NCBI RefSeq assembly: GCF_000147815.2
Contig: NC_015957.1
Span: forward strand, 5,828,001-5,892,000
DNA: 64,000 bases
Source: Streptomyces violaceusniger Tu 4113
GTDB lineage: Bacteria; Actinomycetota; Actinomycetes; Streptomycetales; Streptomycetaceae
Reading direction: 5' to 3'
This document shows positions 15,990 to 26,600 of the stretch, piece by piece. Made by a program: the position numbers and the translations under genes. The notes under the pieces are model-generated. The model saw only the letters and a program-made list of their open reading frames with translations. It was not told the origin of the DNA and searched no databases. How positions within the stretch are numbered: the first letter of the stretch is position 1; the number at the start of each line of letters is the position of its first letter.

Positions 15990-18900
15990 TGATCGCTCTC
16001 CTCGTCCTGTTCCTGGTGGTCCGGGCCGGTCGTCCAGGCCACGGCGTAGTCCCTGTCCGGCAGTCCGGGAGGGTTGGCGATGGTGATGCAGTGGATCTGG
16101 TAGCGGCGCGGGCGCTGACCGGGGGCGGTGGCCGCCGTCTCGACGATGAGCCGGGCCGCCGGTGCCGCGTCGCTTTCAGCGGCTCCCGGCTGTATTTCGG
16201 CGATGGTGAGGTCACGTGGCCGGGTGCGCGAGCCGGTGCCCTCCGCCGTGGCGACCGCCTCCTTCGCGGCCCGGAAGGTAGTGGCCCAGCGGGCGTGCGA
16301 GCCACCGCGACCGGCCGTCGCGGCGGCGAGGAGTTCCCGCTCGGCCCGTCCGAAGGCGGCCGCGAGTGCGTGGTCGTCGCGGTCGGCGACCTCCTCGATG
16401 GCGATACCGGGGCCCGGGGCGCCGTGCGCGCGCGGCACCACCAGGGCGACCCCGGCCTCGGCCCGATGTGCCAGCGAGAGGGCCAGTTCGGGCAGGATCC
16501 GGCCGTGGACGCCGATGGCGTACGGGCGCCCCTGGGCGTCGTCGCGTATCCCGATCTCGGCGGGGAAGACCGGGCCTTCGCCGTGGTCCCAGAGCCATCG
16601 CCGTACGGCGTCCTTGGCCGCGATCCTGCCCAGCAGCCACTGTCTGCGGCCACGTGGCGGCTGGTGTTCATAGGCGATGCGCTCGTCGCTGCCCAGGTGG
16701 TTACGCATGATCAGGTCGCGGGAGGCCAGGTCGGGCCAGCGCTCATGGAGCAGCACCCAGCCGCCCGGCTGGGGCCGGGAGAGCGTGTTGTGCTGTGGGA
16801 AGCGCTCCACGGGACGGGTGTCGGGGTGGTTGTCGAACCGGCGGTCCTGCCAGCCGGACAGCTCCGCCCACACCTCGCCGCCGATCAGCAGTTGTGCGTC
16901 GGCCTCCAGCGCGGTATCGGTCAGCGAGGTGATCCTGATCAGGCACTCCACCGGTGTGCCGGGGCGCGGTTGCGGGCCGAAGAAGCGCATCAGACGCATG
17001 CCGACCGGGAAGACCACGGTCCGTTCGGTGCGGGTCGCCATGATCCAGTAGCCGAGGAGCTGTCCGACGTTGTCCAGCAGCGCTCCGGGCGCGGGAGGCG
17101 TGGTGATCGTGCCGCGTATGTGCGACTCGCCGATCGCGGTGAGGGCGGTGAGCCCCTGAAAGGCCGGGCCGTGGAACATCCAGCGCTCGGCGTAGACGAG
17201 ATGTGCGGTGTGGTCGGGGGTGCGCTCGGTGGCGGGGTCGGTGGGCCAGGGGGTGGGGCGGGTCGCGGGGTGGTGGGTGGCGACTTCCACGGTGGCGCGG
17301 GCGCTGCGGCCGAAGGTGACGGTGTAGTGGGCCGCCGAAGTGGGGGTCGCGGTGACGGGTACGGTGCTGGGGGGTGCCGCCGTCACCCACTGGTCGAAGC
17401 GGGCGCCGTGGACGGCGACGGCCACCGGGTTGCCCGCCGTGTGCTCCGCCGCTGTGTGCTCCGCCGCGTCCATGAGGTGCTGGACGATCGTGGTGGCCGG
17501 GACGACGGGCCAGCGGTCCGACTCATCGGGCCAGCCGGGGTGTTGGGGGAAGAAGCAGTGGTCGTGGAGGTAGGGCATGGTCTCGGTGGAGACCTGCAGA
17601 TCGTGGGTGCGCGGGGTCGGTGGGCGGCTTGCCGCGATGACCGCGGTCGCGGTGGTGGCGGTCTCGTCGAGCAGGGCGAGTAGTTCGGCTTCCCACGGGT
17701 CGGACGGCAGGTGCGGGGGCGCGCCATGGGGTGTGCTCGCCGTTGCCGGGTGCGGGTGGGGTGGTGCCCACCCGTTCCGCCCGGGGGGCACCTCCCGGCG
17801 GTAGCCGGGCGAGGAACGATTGCCCACCACGTTGCGCAGCTCGCTCAAGCGCGGCTCGTCGAGCGAGATCAGTGAGCCGTTCAGGTCCAGCCGTACCGGA
17901 GGAAGCGTGGGTGTGGGGCGCGAGGCTTCACGCGACAGCGTGGGGTCCACCTCCGCCCCCTCCGTCCACAGGGCCGTGGCCACGCGGCGGAGCTGGGAGA
18001 TGCCGTCGCGGTGGGGGGAGTTGGCGGCCACCACCAGGTGGTCGCGGCCGTGCAGCGTGTCGCCGATGAGCGACCCCAACTGGCCCGTGCCGACCTGGAC
18101 GAACGCGCGGAAGCCCGCCTCGTACAGGGCCTCGGTCAACAGCCGGAAGCGCACCGGCTCCAGCAGGTGGCGGATGAACAGCTCGCGCACCTCTGCCGCG
18201 GTCGCCGGATACGGTGCGGCGGTCGTCCCGGACCAGACGGGGATCCTGGGCGGCAGGAGCAGCTCGAAGCGTTCCGTCACGGCTCGGATGGGGTCGAGGT
18301 AGGGCGCCAGCATCGGGGTGTGGAAACCGGACTGGAAAGGCAGGAGCTGCGCGATCACGCCCTCGGCGCGCAGGGCCCGGACGAGCTCCTCGACATCGTC
18401 GCGCGGTCCGCACACCATCGACTGGCTGGGCGCGTTGTCGTGCGAGAGCACGATCCGGCCGTCTGCCCGCGCCTCCAGCTCCGCGAGCACCCGTGGCGCA
18501 CCGGCGCCGAGGACGGCGAAGGCCAGGCCGGGCACCCGCAGCGCGTCGGGGTCGAAGGAATCGAGGAAGGCGTCGACCTCCTCGCCCGCGTAGAGGCCGC
18601 CCACGGCCAGCGCGGTCCACTCCCCCACGCTGTGCCCGGCCACCGCGTCCGGTACGACCCCCATGCGCCGCAGCGCCGCGTCCAGCAGTCGGCCGACACC
18701 GAAGACACCGACGCCATGGCGGCCGATGTCGCCCACGCGGGCCGCCTCGCCGAAGCGGTCCCCGGCGGGGCGGGAGAGCCCGAAGTACTCGGCGACGCCG
18801 TCCACGCGGGGGACGAACTCGGCTTCGAGGCCGGGGAAGACGAAGGCGAGCTTTCCCGTGGCCGCCTTTCCCGTGGCCGCCCTTCTCGTGGTCGCCCTTC

Positions 18901-20629
18901 CCGTGGCCGCGTCGCCCGTGGCCGCCGGGCCCGCGCCGAGCAGCGGCGCGGGGGTGAACCAGATGTCGTTGCGGCCACGCCAGGGGCGCCCCTTGGCCAC
19001 CATGCGCCGGGCGAGCGCGAGCCGTTTGGCGGTGGGGTCGACGATGCCCAGCCGGGTACGGGCGTCCCGCCCCGTCACCGTCGTCCGTACGGTAGCGTCG
19101 TCCGCCGCCAGCAGCTCGGCAAGCCGTTCCGGGGTGTCCGCGGCCAGCGCCAGCACCCGCTCCGGTTCGATGACGACGGTCGTGGCGCGCTGCGCCACCG
19201 GCACCGGAACCTGCTCCAGCACCACATGGGCGTTGATCCCGCCGAATCCGAAGGCGTTGACGGCGGCGCGCCGTACGGGCGCCTCCCAGGGCTCGGCCGC
19301 GCCGAGCACCGAGAAGCGGGTGGCCGCCAGCGCCGGATGGGGATCGTCGCAGTGCAGGGTGGGCAGCAGCCGGGCGTGGTGGACCGCGAGGGCGGCCTTC
19401 ACCAGACCGGCCACACCGGCGGCGGGCATGGTGTGGCCGATCATCGACTTCACCGAGCCGATGACGGCCGTCTCACCTGGCGTGCCACCAGTGCCGAACA
19501 CCGCTGCCAGCGTGGCGAGTTCGGCCGTGTCCCCGGCGGGCGTCGCGGTGCCGTGCGCCTCCAGCAGCCCGATGGCGCCCGGCTCGCGCGGATCGAGGCC
19601 CGCGGCCCGCCATGCCTGTCGGACGGCTCGGGTCTGACCGCCCGGGTTCGGGTTGACCAGGCCGGTGGCACGGCCGTCGGAGGCCACACCGGTGCCGCGG
19701 ATCACCGCGTAGACGCGGTCGCCGTCGCGGAGTGCGTCGTCGAGCCGCTTGAGGACGACCACACCGGTGCCCTCGCCGATCAGCAGGCCGTCGGCCGCGC
19801 GGTGGAAGGGCCGGATCCGCTGGCTCGGCGACAGCGCGCGCAGTTGCGAGAACACGCTCCACAGAGTGATGTCGTGGCAGTGGTGCACCCCGCCCGCGAG
19901 CATCACATCGCACCGGCCCGAAGCCAGCTCCCCCACCGCCTGGTCGACGGCGACGAGCGAGGAGGCGCAGGCGGCGTCCACGGTGTACGCGGGGCCACGC
20001 AGATCGAGGCGGTTGGCGATGCGCGAGGCGGCGAGGTTGGGCACCAGGCCGATGGCCGCCTCGGGCCGGTCCGGGCCGAGCCGCTCGGTGAACGCCGCCC
20101 GTACGAGGTCGAGTTGGCCGGGGCCGAGGTCGGGCAGCAGCTCGCCGAGGGTCCGTACGAGCTGGTGGGCGGTGCGCACCCGCTGGTCGAGCCGGACCAG
20201 CCCGGGGGTGAGATAGCCGCCCCGGCCCAGCACCACGCCCACCCGCTGCCGGTCGGGGAGCCGGTCCTCACCGCCCGCGTCGGCGATGGCCGCCGCCGCG
20301 ACGCCCAGGGCGATGAGCTGGTCGGGTTCGGTGCCGGACACCGAGTTCGGCATGATCCCGAACCGCGCGGCGTCGATCCGGGCGAACTCGTCCACGAACC
20401 CGCCCCGTCGGCAGTACACCCGGTCGGGCGCCGCGGGCGTGTCGCCACCACCGTCCGGGGCGTAGAAACCGGCGTCCCACCGCCCGGCCGGGACGTCGCT
20501 GATGGAGTCCACGCCACCGACCAGATTGCGCCAGTAGGTGTCCAGGTCCGGGGAGCCGGGCAGCAGCACGGACATGCCGACGATGGCCACCGGCGGCTGC
20601 CGGTGCGCCTGCTCGTCCGTCACGCTCAC
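15986..20629 (-). CDS. Iterative type I synthase: KS-AT-DH-PPTase
   Basis: A 1547-residue protein. The ketosynthase (about 12-465) is intact: Cys221 in DAACASSLVAVDQA, His in EAHGTATPAGD and His in MIGHTMPAAGVAGL. The acyltransferase (about 590-875) has GHSVGEW and a SGFH motif that suggests malonyl. A dehydratase-like domain (about 1015-1265) shows YLHDHCFFPQ and LLDNVGQLLG, the DxxxQ partner motif. The C-terminal 200 residues are an Sfp-like phosphopantetheinyl transferase (GIAIEEV and TTFRAAKEAV), but the first Mg-binding Asp is Ala. There is no internal ACP, KR or thioesterase. A five-copy 15-nt repeat lies in the KS-AT linker. The DH-PPTase end recalls enediyne and Pfa synthases. The GTG start overlaps the upstream gene by 4 nt. 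Confidence 0.9.
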   Translation of the reverse strand: MSVTDEQAHRQPPVAIVGMSVLLPGSPDLDTYWRNLVGGVDSISDVPAGRWDAGFYAPDGGGDTPAAPDRVYCRRGGFVDEFARIDAARFGIMPNSVSGTEPDQLIALGVAAAAIADAGGEDRLPDRQRVGVVLGRGGYLTPGLVRLDQRVRTAHQLVRTLGELLPDLGPGQLDLVRAAFTERLGPDRPEAAIGLVPNLAASRIANRLDLRGPAYTVDAACASSLVAVDQAVGELASGRCDVMLAGGVHHCHDITLWSVFSQLRALSPSQRIRPFHRAADGLLIGEGTGVVVLKRLDDALRDGDRVYAVIRGTGVASDGRATGLVNPNPGGQTRAVRQAWRAAGLDPREPGAIGLLEAHGTATPAGDTAELATLAAVFGTGGTPGETAVIGSVKSMIGHTMPAAGVAGLVKAALAVHHARLLPTLHCDDPHPALAATRFSVLGAAEPWEAPVRRAAVNAFGFGGINAHVVLEQVPVPVAQRATTVVIEPERVLALAADTPERLAELLAADDATVRTTVTGRDARTRLGIVDPTAKRLALARRMVAKGRPWRGRNDIWFTPAPLLGAGPAATGDAATGRATTRRAATGKAATGKLAFVFPGLEAEFVPRVDGVAEYFGLSRPAGDRFGEAARVGDIGRHGVGVFGVGRLLDAALRRMGVVPDAVAGHSVGEWTALAVGGLYAGEEVDAFLDSFDPDALRVPGLAFAVLGAGAPRVLAELEARADGRIVLSHDNAPSQSMVCGPRDDVEELVRALRAEGVIAQLLPFQSGFHTPMLAPYLDPIRAVTERFELLLPPRIPVWSGTTAAPYPATAAEVRELFIRHLLEPVRFRLLTEALYEAGFRAFVQVGTGQLGSLIGDTLHGRDHLVVAANSPHRDGISQLRRVATALWTEGAEVDPTLSREASRPTPTLPPVRLDLNGSLISLDEPRLSELRNVVGNRSSPGYRREVPPGRNGWAPPHPHPATASTPHGAPPHLPSDPWEAELLALLDETATTATAVIAASRPPTPRTHDLQVSTETMPYLHDHCFFPQHPGWPDESDRWPVVPATTIVQHLMDAAEHTAAEHTAGNPVAVAVHGARFDQWVTAAPPSTVPVTATPTSAAHYTVTFGRSARATVEVATHHPATRPTPWPTDPATERTPDHTAHLVYAERWMFHGPAFQGLTALTAIGESHIRGTITTPPAPGALLDNVGQLLGYWIMATRTERTVVFPVGMRLMRFFGPQPRPGTPVECLIRITSLTDTALEADAQLLIGGEVWAELSGWQDRRFDNHPDTRPVERFPQHNTLSRPQPGGWVLLHERWPDLASRDLIMRNHLGSDERIAYEHQPPRGRRQWLLGRIAAKDAVRRWLWDHGEGPVFPAEIGIRDDAQGRPYAIGVHGRILPELALSLAHRAEAGVALVVPRAHGAPGPGIAIEEVADRDDHALAAAFGRAERELLAAATAGRGGSHARWATTFRAAKEAVATAEGTGSRTRPRDLTIAEIQPGAAESDAAPAARLIVETAATAPGQRPRRYQIHCITIANPPGLPDRDYAVAWTTGPDHQEQDEESDQ
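18852..18926 (-). repeat. 15-nt tandem repeat in the KS-AT linker
   Basis: Five copies of a 15-nt unit (consensus TTTCCCGTGGCCGCC on the plus strand) lie in frame within the synthase gene and encode repeated Ala/Thr/Gly/basic residues (GRATTRRAATGKAATGK). It is a flexible interdomain linker that may vary in copy number between strains. Confidence 0.75.
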
Positions 20630-23600
20630 CAGCCCGAGGCGGTGTAGACGACGGATCCGGTGGACTCCCCGCCCCAGGCCAGCTCGCGCAGCAGCGCCAG
20701 CGTGCCCTCCTCGGGATCGATGAGCGAGATGCCGCGCCGGGCGTACTCGCGGCCCAGCTCCGGTGTGACCATCCCGCCATGGGCGCCAGTCGGTGCCCAG
20801 GGGCCCCAGTGCACGGTCAGCGCCCGGCGGCCGGTGCGGTCCCGCCAGCGCGCGCCGAGGGTCTCCAGCGTGTCGTTGGCCGCCGCGTAGTCCACCTGGC
20901 CACGGTTGCCGAGGGCGGCGGCGATGCTGCCGAACAACACGGCGAACGCCGGGGGTTCGGACAGCTCCGCCAGCGCGTCCAGCAGCGTCCGGGCCCCCTC
21001 CACCTTGGTGCCGTACACCCGTTGGAAGGACTCGGCGGACTTCTCCGCGATCAGCCGGTCCTCGATCACACCGGCCCCGTAGACGACACCGTCCAGCCGT
21101 CCGTGGTCGGCGTGGATCTGCTTCACCGCCTGGAGCACCGCTTCGGCGTCGCGGAAGTCCACCGAGCGATAGCGGACCCGGCCGCCCACGGCGGTCAGCT
21201 CTTCGATGGTGGCGGCGACCTCCCGCCGCGCCAGGATCCGGGCGGCCTCCCGCTGGATCTCGGCGGGCCCCAGACCGCCCCGGGCCGCGAGCGCCGTGCG
21301 CAGGGCCGTCTCATCGCGGGCCCCTGCGGTGGCCGGGTCCTCGGAGCCGACGGGCTCCGGCGTACGGCCGAGCAGCTCGATCCGGCAGCGGGCGGCGGAC
21401 GCGAAGGTGGCGGCGCACCGCGCGGTGATGCCCCGCGCCCCGCCGACCAGCACCACCACCGCGTCCCGGTCCAGGCCGAGCGCGGCGGCCTCCGCCGCGC
21501 CGTCCCCGGCGGGCCCGGCGCCCGAACCGGCGAGCGCGCCCAGCGGGGTCTCCACGAGGTCCAGCCGGTGGCGCCGCCCTTCCGCGGTGCGCAGCACGAC
21601 GGGCGTACGGTCCGGGGCAAGCAGCTCATCGAGCAGACCGTCGGCCACGGCGTCGGCAAAGCGGGGCGCGTCGGTGGGATCGGGCGCTGCGGGGGAACCG
21701 GGCGTGTCGCCGGAACTGGCCACGCGTGCGGACCCGATCGCGTCGGTGGAATGGGCCACGTCGGTGGAACCGGCCGCTTCGGCGGCACCAGGTGCTTCGG
21801 CGGAACCGGCTGCGTCGGTGGACCCAGCCACCTCGACCGCACCGGCCACCTCGACCGCACCAGGTACGTCGGCGGACCCAGCCACCTCGACCGCACCGGC
21901 CACCTCGACCGCACCAGGTGCGTCAGCGGCACCGGCCATGTGTGCGGGCCCAGCCACCTCGGCGGGGAACTCCACCAGCCTGGTGACCATGTCCGGGTAC
22001 TCCCTGGCCACCGTGCGGAAGACCCCGCGCAGCCCGGCCGTGCGTGCGGCGAGCGGGTCGGTGCGGCGAAGCGCCAGCAGCCAGTGCGGGGCGCGCCGCA
22101 GGGCCGACTGGAGGGCTGTGAACGCCTCCGGCAGCACCGGCGCGCCGGAAGTGGCCAGCGGGTCGAGCAGCAGCACACCGTCCACCCGGCCGTCGTCCTC
22201 GGTGAGCGGATGCCCGGCGGCGAGGTGGACGGCCTCGGCACCGCGCTCGCCGAGACGGGCGGCCACCGCCTCGGCCACCCCGTCACCCCTCCCGCCGAGC
22301 AGGGCGAAACGCCGGCCGGTCAGATCGGGCGGTGCGGTGGCACCGTCGTCGGGTGCGCCGAGGGGCACGGGCACCAGCCGCAGCCGTTTGGGCGCCACAC
22401 CGGACACGGCCACGGGCTCGGGCTCCGGCTCGACCACGGCAACGGGCTCGGCCGCCACGTCCTCGACCACCGCCGCCCGTTCGTCGGGCGGTGTGGCGGA
22501 GGCCGCGGGGGCGGGGGAAAGGCGGGCGGTGAGCCAGTCGGTGACGGCGGTGGTGGTACGGGCCTTGGCCAGCTCCTCCAGCTCCTCATCGCCCAGGGCG
22601 GCGGTGTCCGCGCCCGCGACACCGAGGCGCCGCGCCAACTCGCCCGCGATCTCGGCGCGTTTGATGGAGTCGATGCTGAGATCGGCTTCGAGGTCGAGGT
22701 CGGGTTCGATCATGTCGACCGGATAGCCGGTGCGTTCGCTGATGATCTCGGAGACCGCGCGCAGCACATCGGGCCCGGTGGCGGGTGCGGGCGAAGCAGA
22801 TGTGGGAGACACGGCGGCGACCGGCACGGCGGCCCCTGGGGTGACGGCCCCTGAGGTGACGGCCACCGCGGCAGTGGCCACCGGCGCGGCGGCCACCGGG
22901 CCGAGCTCGGCGGGTAAGGGTGCGGCCGTGGCGACCGGAGCCGGTGGCGACGCGTGCCGTTCGCCCGGCGCGCCGCCGAAGTAGGTGAGAAGCACATCGC
23001 GCTGGGCGGCGATCATCTCCCGGCTGGTCCTCAGGAACTCCGAGATCAGGGCGTCCCTGCCCCCGTACTCGCCGCCACCCGTCCGATCGGTCTGGCTCAC
23101 GGTCGCCTCCATGACACGTCGGGCCGGTGCCAGCGCACCGGGAAGGAGCTCACCGTCCGCGGTGCGGACCAGGTGTCCGTCGACCGTCCAGCCGGGCCGT
23201 TTCGGTGGCGGGGCGGATCCCGCCGCCACCGCGTCCCGGCCGTGGAACAGCCAGGCCGTACGCACCGGAACACCGGCGACGGCCAGCCGGGCGAGAGTGT
23301 CGAGAAATCCCCGCGGTCCGGCGGAGCCGGTACGCCGTCCCTCGCAGGCGAGGGCGAGGTGCGGACGGCCGTCGAGGATCTCCCCCACCAGCCGGGTGAG
23401 CACCGTCCCCGGACCGGCCTCCACGAAGATCCGCGCGCCCGCCTCGTACATGGCCTCGATCTGCGCCACGAAGCGGACGGGCGCGCCGATCTGGGCGGCG
23501 AGTTCGGCGCGGATGGCGTCCGGCTCCGCGCCGTGCGGGGCGGCGGTGCGGTTCGCCCAGACGGGGAACTCGGCCGCACGCACCGGATGGCGGGCCAGTG

Positions 23601-26600
23601 CCTCGGCGAACCGCGCACCGGCCCCGGCCACCAGTGGGCTGTGGAAGGCGCAGGCCACCGGGACCCGTTTGACCGAGTGCCCGGCCGCCCGCAGCAGCCG
23701 TACCGCCTCCTGGATGTCCCGCTCGGGCCCGGAGATCACGGTCTGCCGTGGCGCGTTGTGGTTGGCGGTCACCACGCGCTCGGCGAGCCCGGCCGCTCGC
23801 AGCACCGGCTCGACCTCGCCGGGGGGCGCGGTCACGGCCGCCATGGTGCCGGGCTCGTCCCCGGCGGTCTCGGCGGCGCCGAGGATGGCGGCCGCCCGCT
23901 CGGCGCTCAACTGTGGCAGCGTGCGGGGGTCGAGGGCGCCCGCGGCGCACAGTGCGACCAGCTCGCCGTAGCTGTGTCCGGCCGCCATGTCGGGCCGGAC
24001 TCCGGCCGAAGTCAGCAGGGTGTACGCGGCGAGCCCGACCATGCCCAGTGCGGGCTGGGCCACCCGGGTGTCGGTGATGGCGGTGCGCTGCACCGCCTGC
24101 CCGGCCTCGTCGAAGGCGGCCGGGGGATACAGCGCGTCGGTGTAGGCGCGTCCGTGGCGCAACTGGCGCTGGAGTTCGGGGAAGGTGACGAAGGCGTCGG
24201 CGAACATCCCGGGCCGCTGGCTGCCCTGCCCGGGGAAGAGGAAGGCGACCTTGCCGCGCTCCGGCTCGCCCCCAGCCTCTTGGGCCGCGTCCGGGGCGAT
24301 GTGCAGCCCGTCCGTTCCGCGTGGCCCCGGGCCCGGCGGATCGCCCGCGAGCACCTGCCGTAATCGTGCGGCCAGGTCGTCCAGGTCCGAGGCCACCACG
24401 GCCACCCGGGCCGGCTCCTGCCCGGCGTCGGCCCGCCGGGAGGCGGTCAGCGCGACGTCGCGCAGCCGCCATGGCCGTCCGGCCGTGTCATTGGCCATGA
24501 GCTGGTCGAGTGTCTCCTGGACCACCCGCAGCGCCGCCGCCCGGTCGGCCCCGCGGAAGAGGAACAGCTCGGCGGGCCAGGCGTCCAGGCCCTGTGCGGG
24601 TGGCGCTCCCCGGCCGTGTGCCGCCAGCACCACATGGAAGTTGGTCCCGCCGAAGCCGAACGCACTGACACCGGCGACCCGTTCGGCGGGCGCGGCGGCC
24701 CATGGCCGGGCCCGGGTGTGGAAGGCGAAGGGGCTGCGGTCCGCGTCCCATGCCTCGTTGGGCCGGGTCAGATGCAGTGTCGGCGGTGTGATGCCCGTGT
24801 ACAGCGCCATCGTGGCCTTCACCAGTCCGGCGAGCCCCGCGGCGCATTTGGTGTGCCCGATCTGGGACTTCACCGAGCCCAGCGCACACCCGCCCGGTGC
24901 GGCCCCGGCGGCGGTGAACACCTCGCCCAGGACGGTGAGTTCGGTGCGGTCGCCGACGACCGTGCCGGTGCCGTGTGCCTCGATCAGGCCGACGTCGGCG
25001 GGCGAGAGGTGGGCATTGGCGTACGCGCGCTCCAGGGCGGCCCGCTGTCCCTCGGGGCGCGGGGCGGTCAGCCCGAGCGAGCGGCCGTCGCTGGAGGAGC
25101 CGACGCCCTTGATGACGCCGTAGACGCGGTCGCCGTCCCGTTCGGCGTCGGCCAGCCGTTTGAGGACGACGCAGGCGACGCCCTCGCCGAGCGCGATTCC
25201 GTCGGCCGAGCTGTCGAAGGTGCGGGAGCGGCCCGTCGGGGAGAGGGCGTGCACCGAGGAGAAGAGCACATAGTCGTTGATGCCGTTGTGCAGATCGGCG
25301 CCGCCGCACAGTACGAGGTCGCTGGTGCCGGCGGTCAGCTCTTTGCAGGCCACGTCCACGGCGGCCAGCGATGACGCGCATGCGGCGTCCACGGTGTAGT
25401 TGGCGCCGCCGAGGTCGAGCCGGTTGGCGATCCGCCCGGAGATGACGTTGGCGAGCATGCCGGGGAAGGAGTCCTCGGTGAGCCGCGGGAGCTGGTCCAC
25501 GAGGTCCCGCGGCACCTCGTGGACGTAGCGCGGCAGGACGGCGCGCAGCGTCTGGGCGTTGGACAGATCGCTGCCCGCCTCGGCGCCGAACACCACGGAG
25601 GTGCGGGAGCGGTCGAAGGTCCGGCCACCGTCCCCGGGGGCACCGTATCCGGCGTCGTCCAGGGCCCGGCGGGCGGCCTCCAGGGCCAGCAGTTGAACGG
25701 GTTCGATGCTGCCGAGCGAGGCCGGGGGGATGCCGTAGCGCAGTGGGTCGAAGGGGACGGGTGGCAGGAAGCCGCCCCATTTGGAGGCGGAGGCGCCGTC
25801 CTTGTCGCCCGTGTAGTGGACGGCCGGGTCCCAGCGCTCGGCGGGCACTTCGGTGACGGCGTCCACACCGCCCACCACATTGGCCCAGAACGAGGCGAGG
25901 TCGGGCGCCTGCGGAAACATGCACGCCATGCCGACCACGGCCACCTCCAGCGGCGCGGGCGCCTCGGCCTCCGCTGGGGCCGAGGCCACGCCCAGGCGCT
26001 CGCACACCGCCTCGGCGCGTGCGGTGAGGAAGTCGGCGGCGCCGGGGCCCACCGCATGGTGCAGGGCGCCGATCGTGGTGGTGGCCGAGCGCAGCACGGC
26101 GACCTGCCCGGCCATGAACATCCCGCCGCCGAGCTGGTGTTCCTCGTCGACCGAAGTCAACGCGCCGTCGGGCCCGCGGTCCATGCCCTTGCTGGCGATC
26201 CTCAGCCGTCCCACATTCAGCCGCTCCAGCCGCTCCCAGACCTCCCGGTCCGGCAGGCCCTCGTCCCGCAGCCGTTCCTTGACGGTGTCGAAGCTCTCGG
26301 TGAAGGGGCTGGGCACGCAGCGTGTGGCATGGCCGGGGGCGGTCTCCAGCAGCACGGTGTGCTCGGCGGCCACCACGTGGCGCTGGAAAAGCGGCTGTAC
26401 GGCGCCGTGTGCCACGGCCTCCTCGGTGAAGAGATACGCGGTGCCCATCAGCGAGCCGACGGCGACGCCGCGCCGGGTGAGCGGGGCGGCGAGCGCGGCC
26501 ACCATCGCGGCGGAGCGTTCGTCGTGCACTCCCCCGGCGAAGAAGATCTCGATACCCGCGCCGTCGGTGTCGTCAGCCCCGGCGGTCCCGTCGGTGTCGT

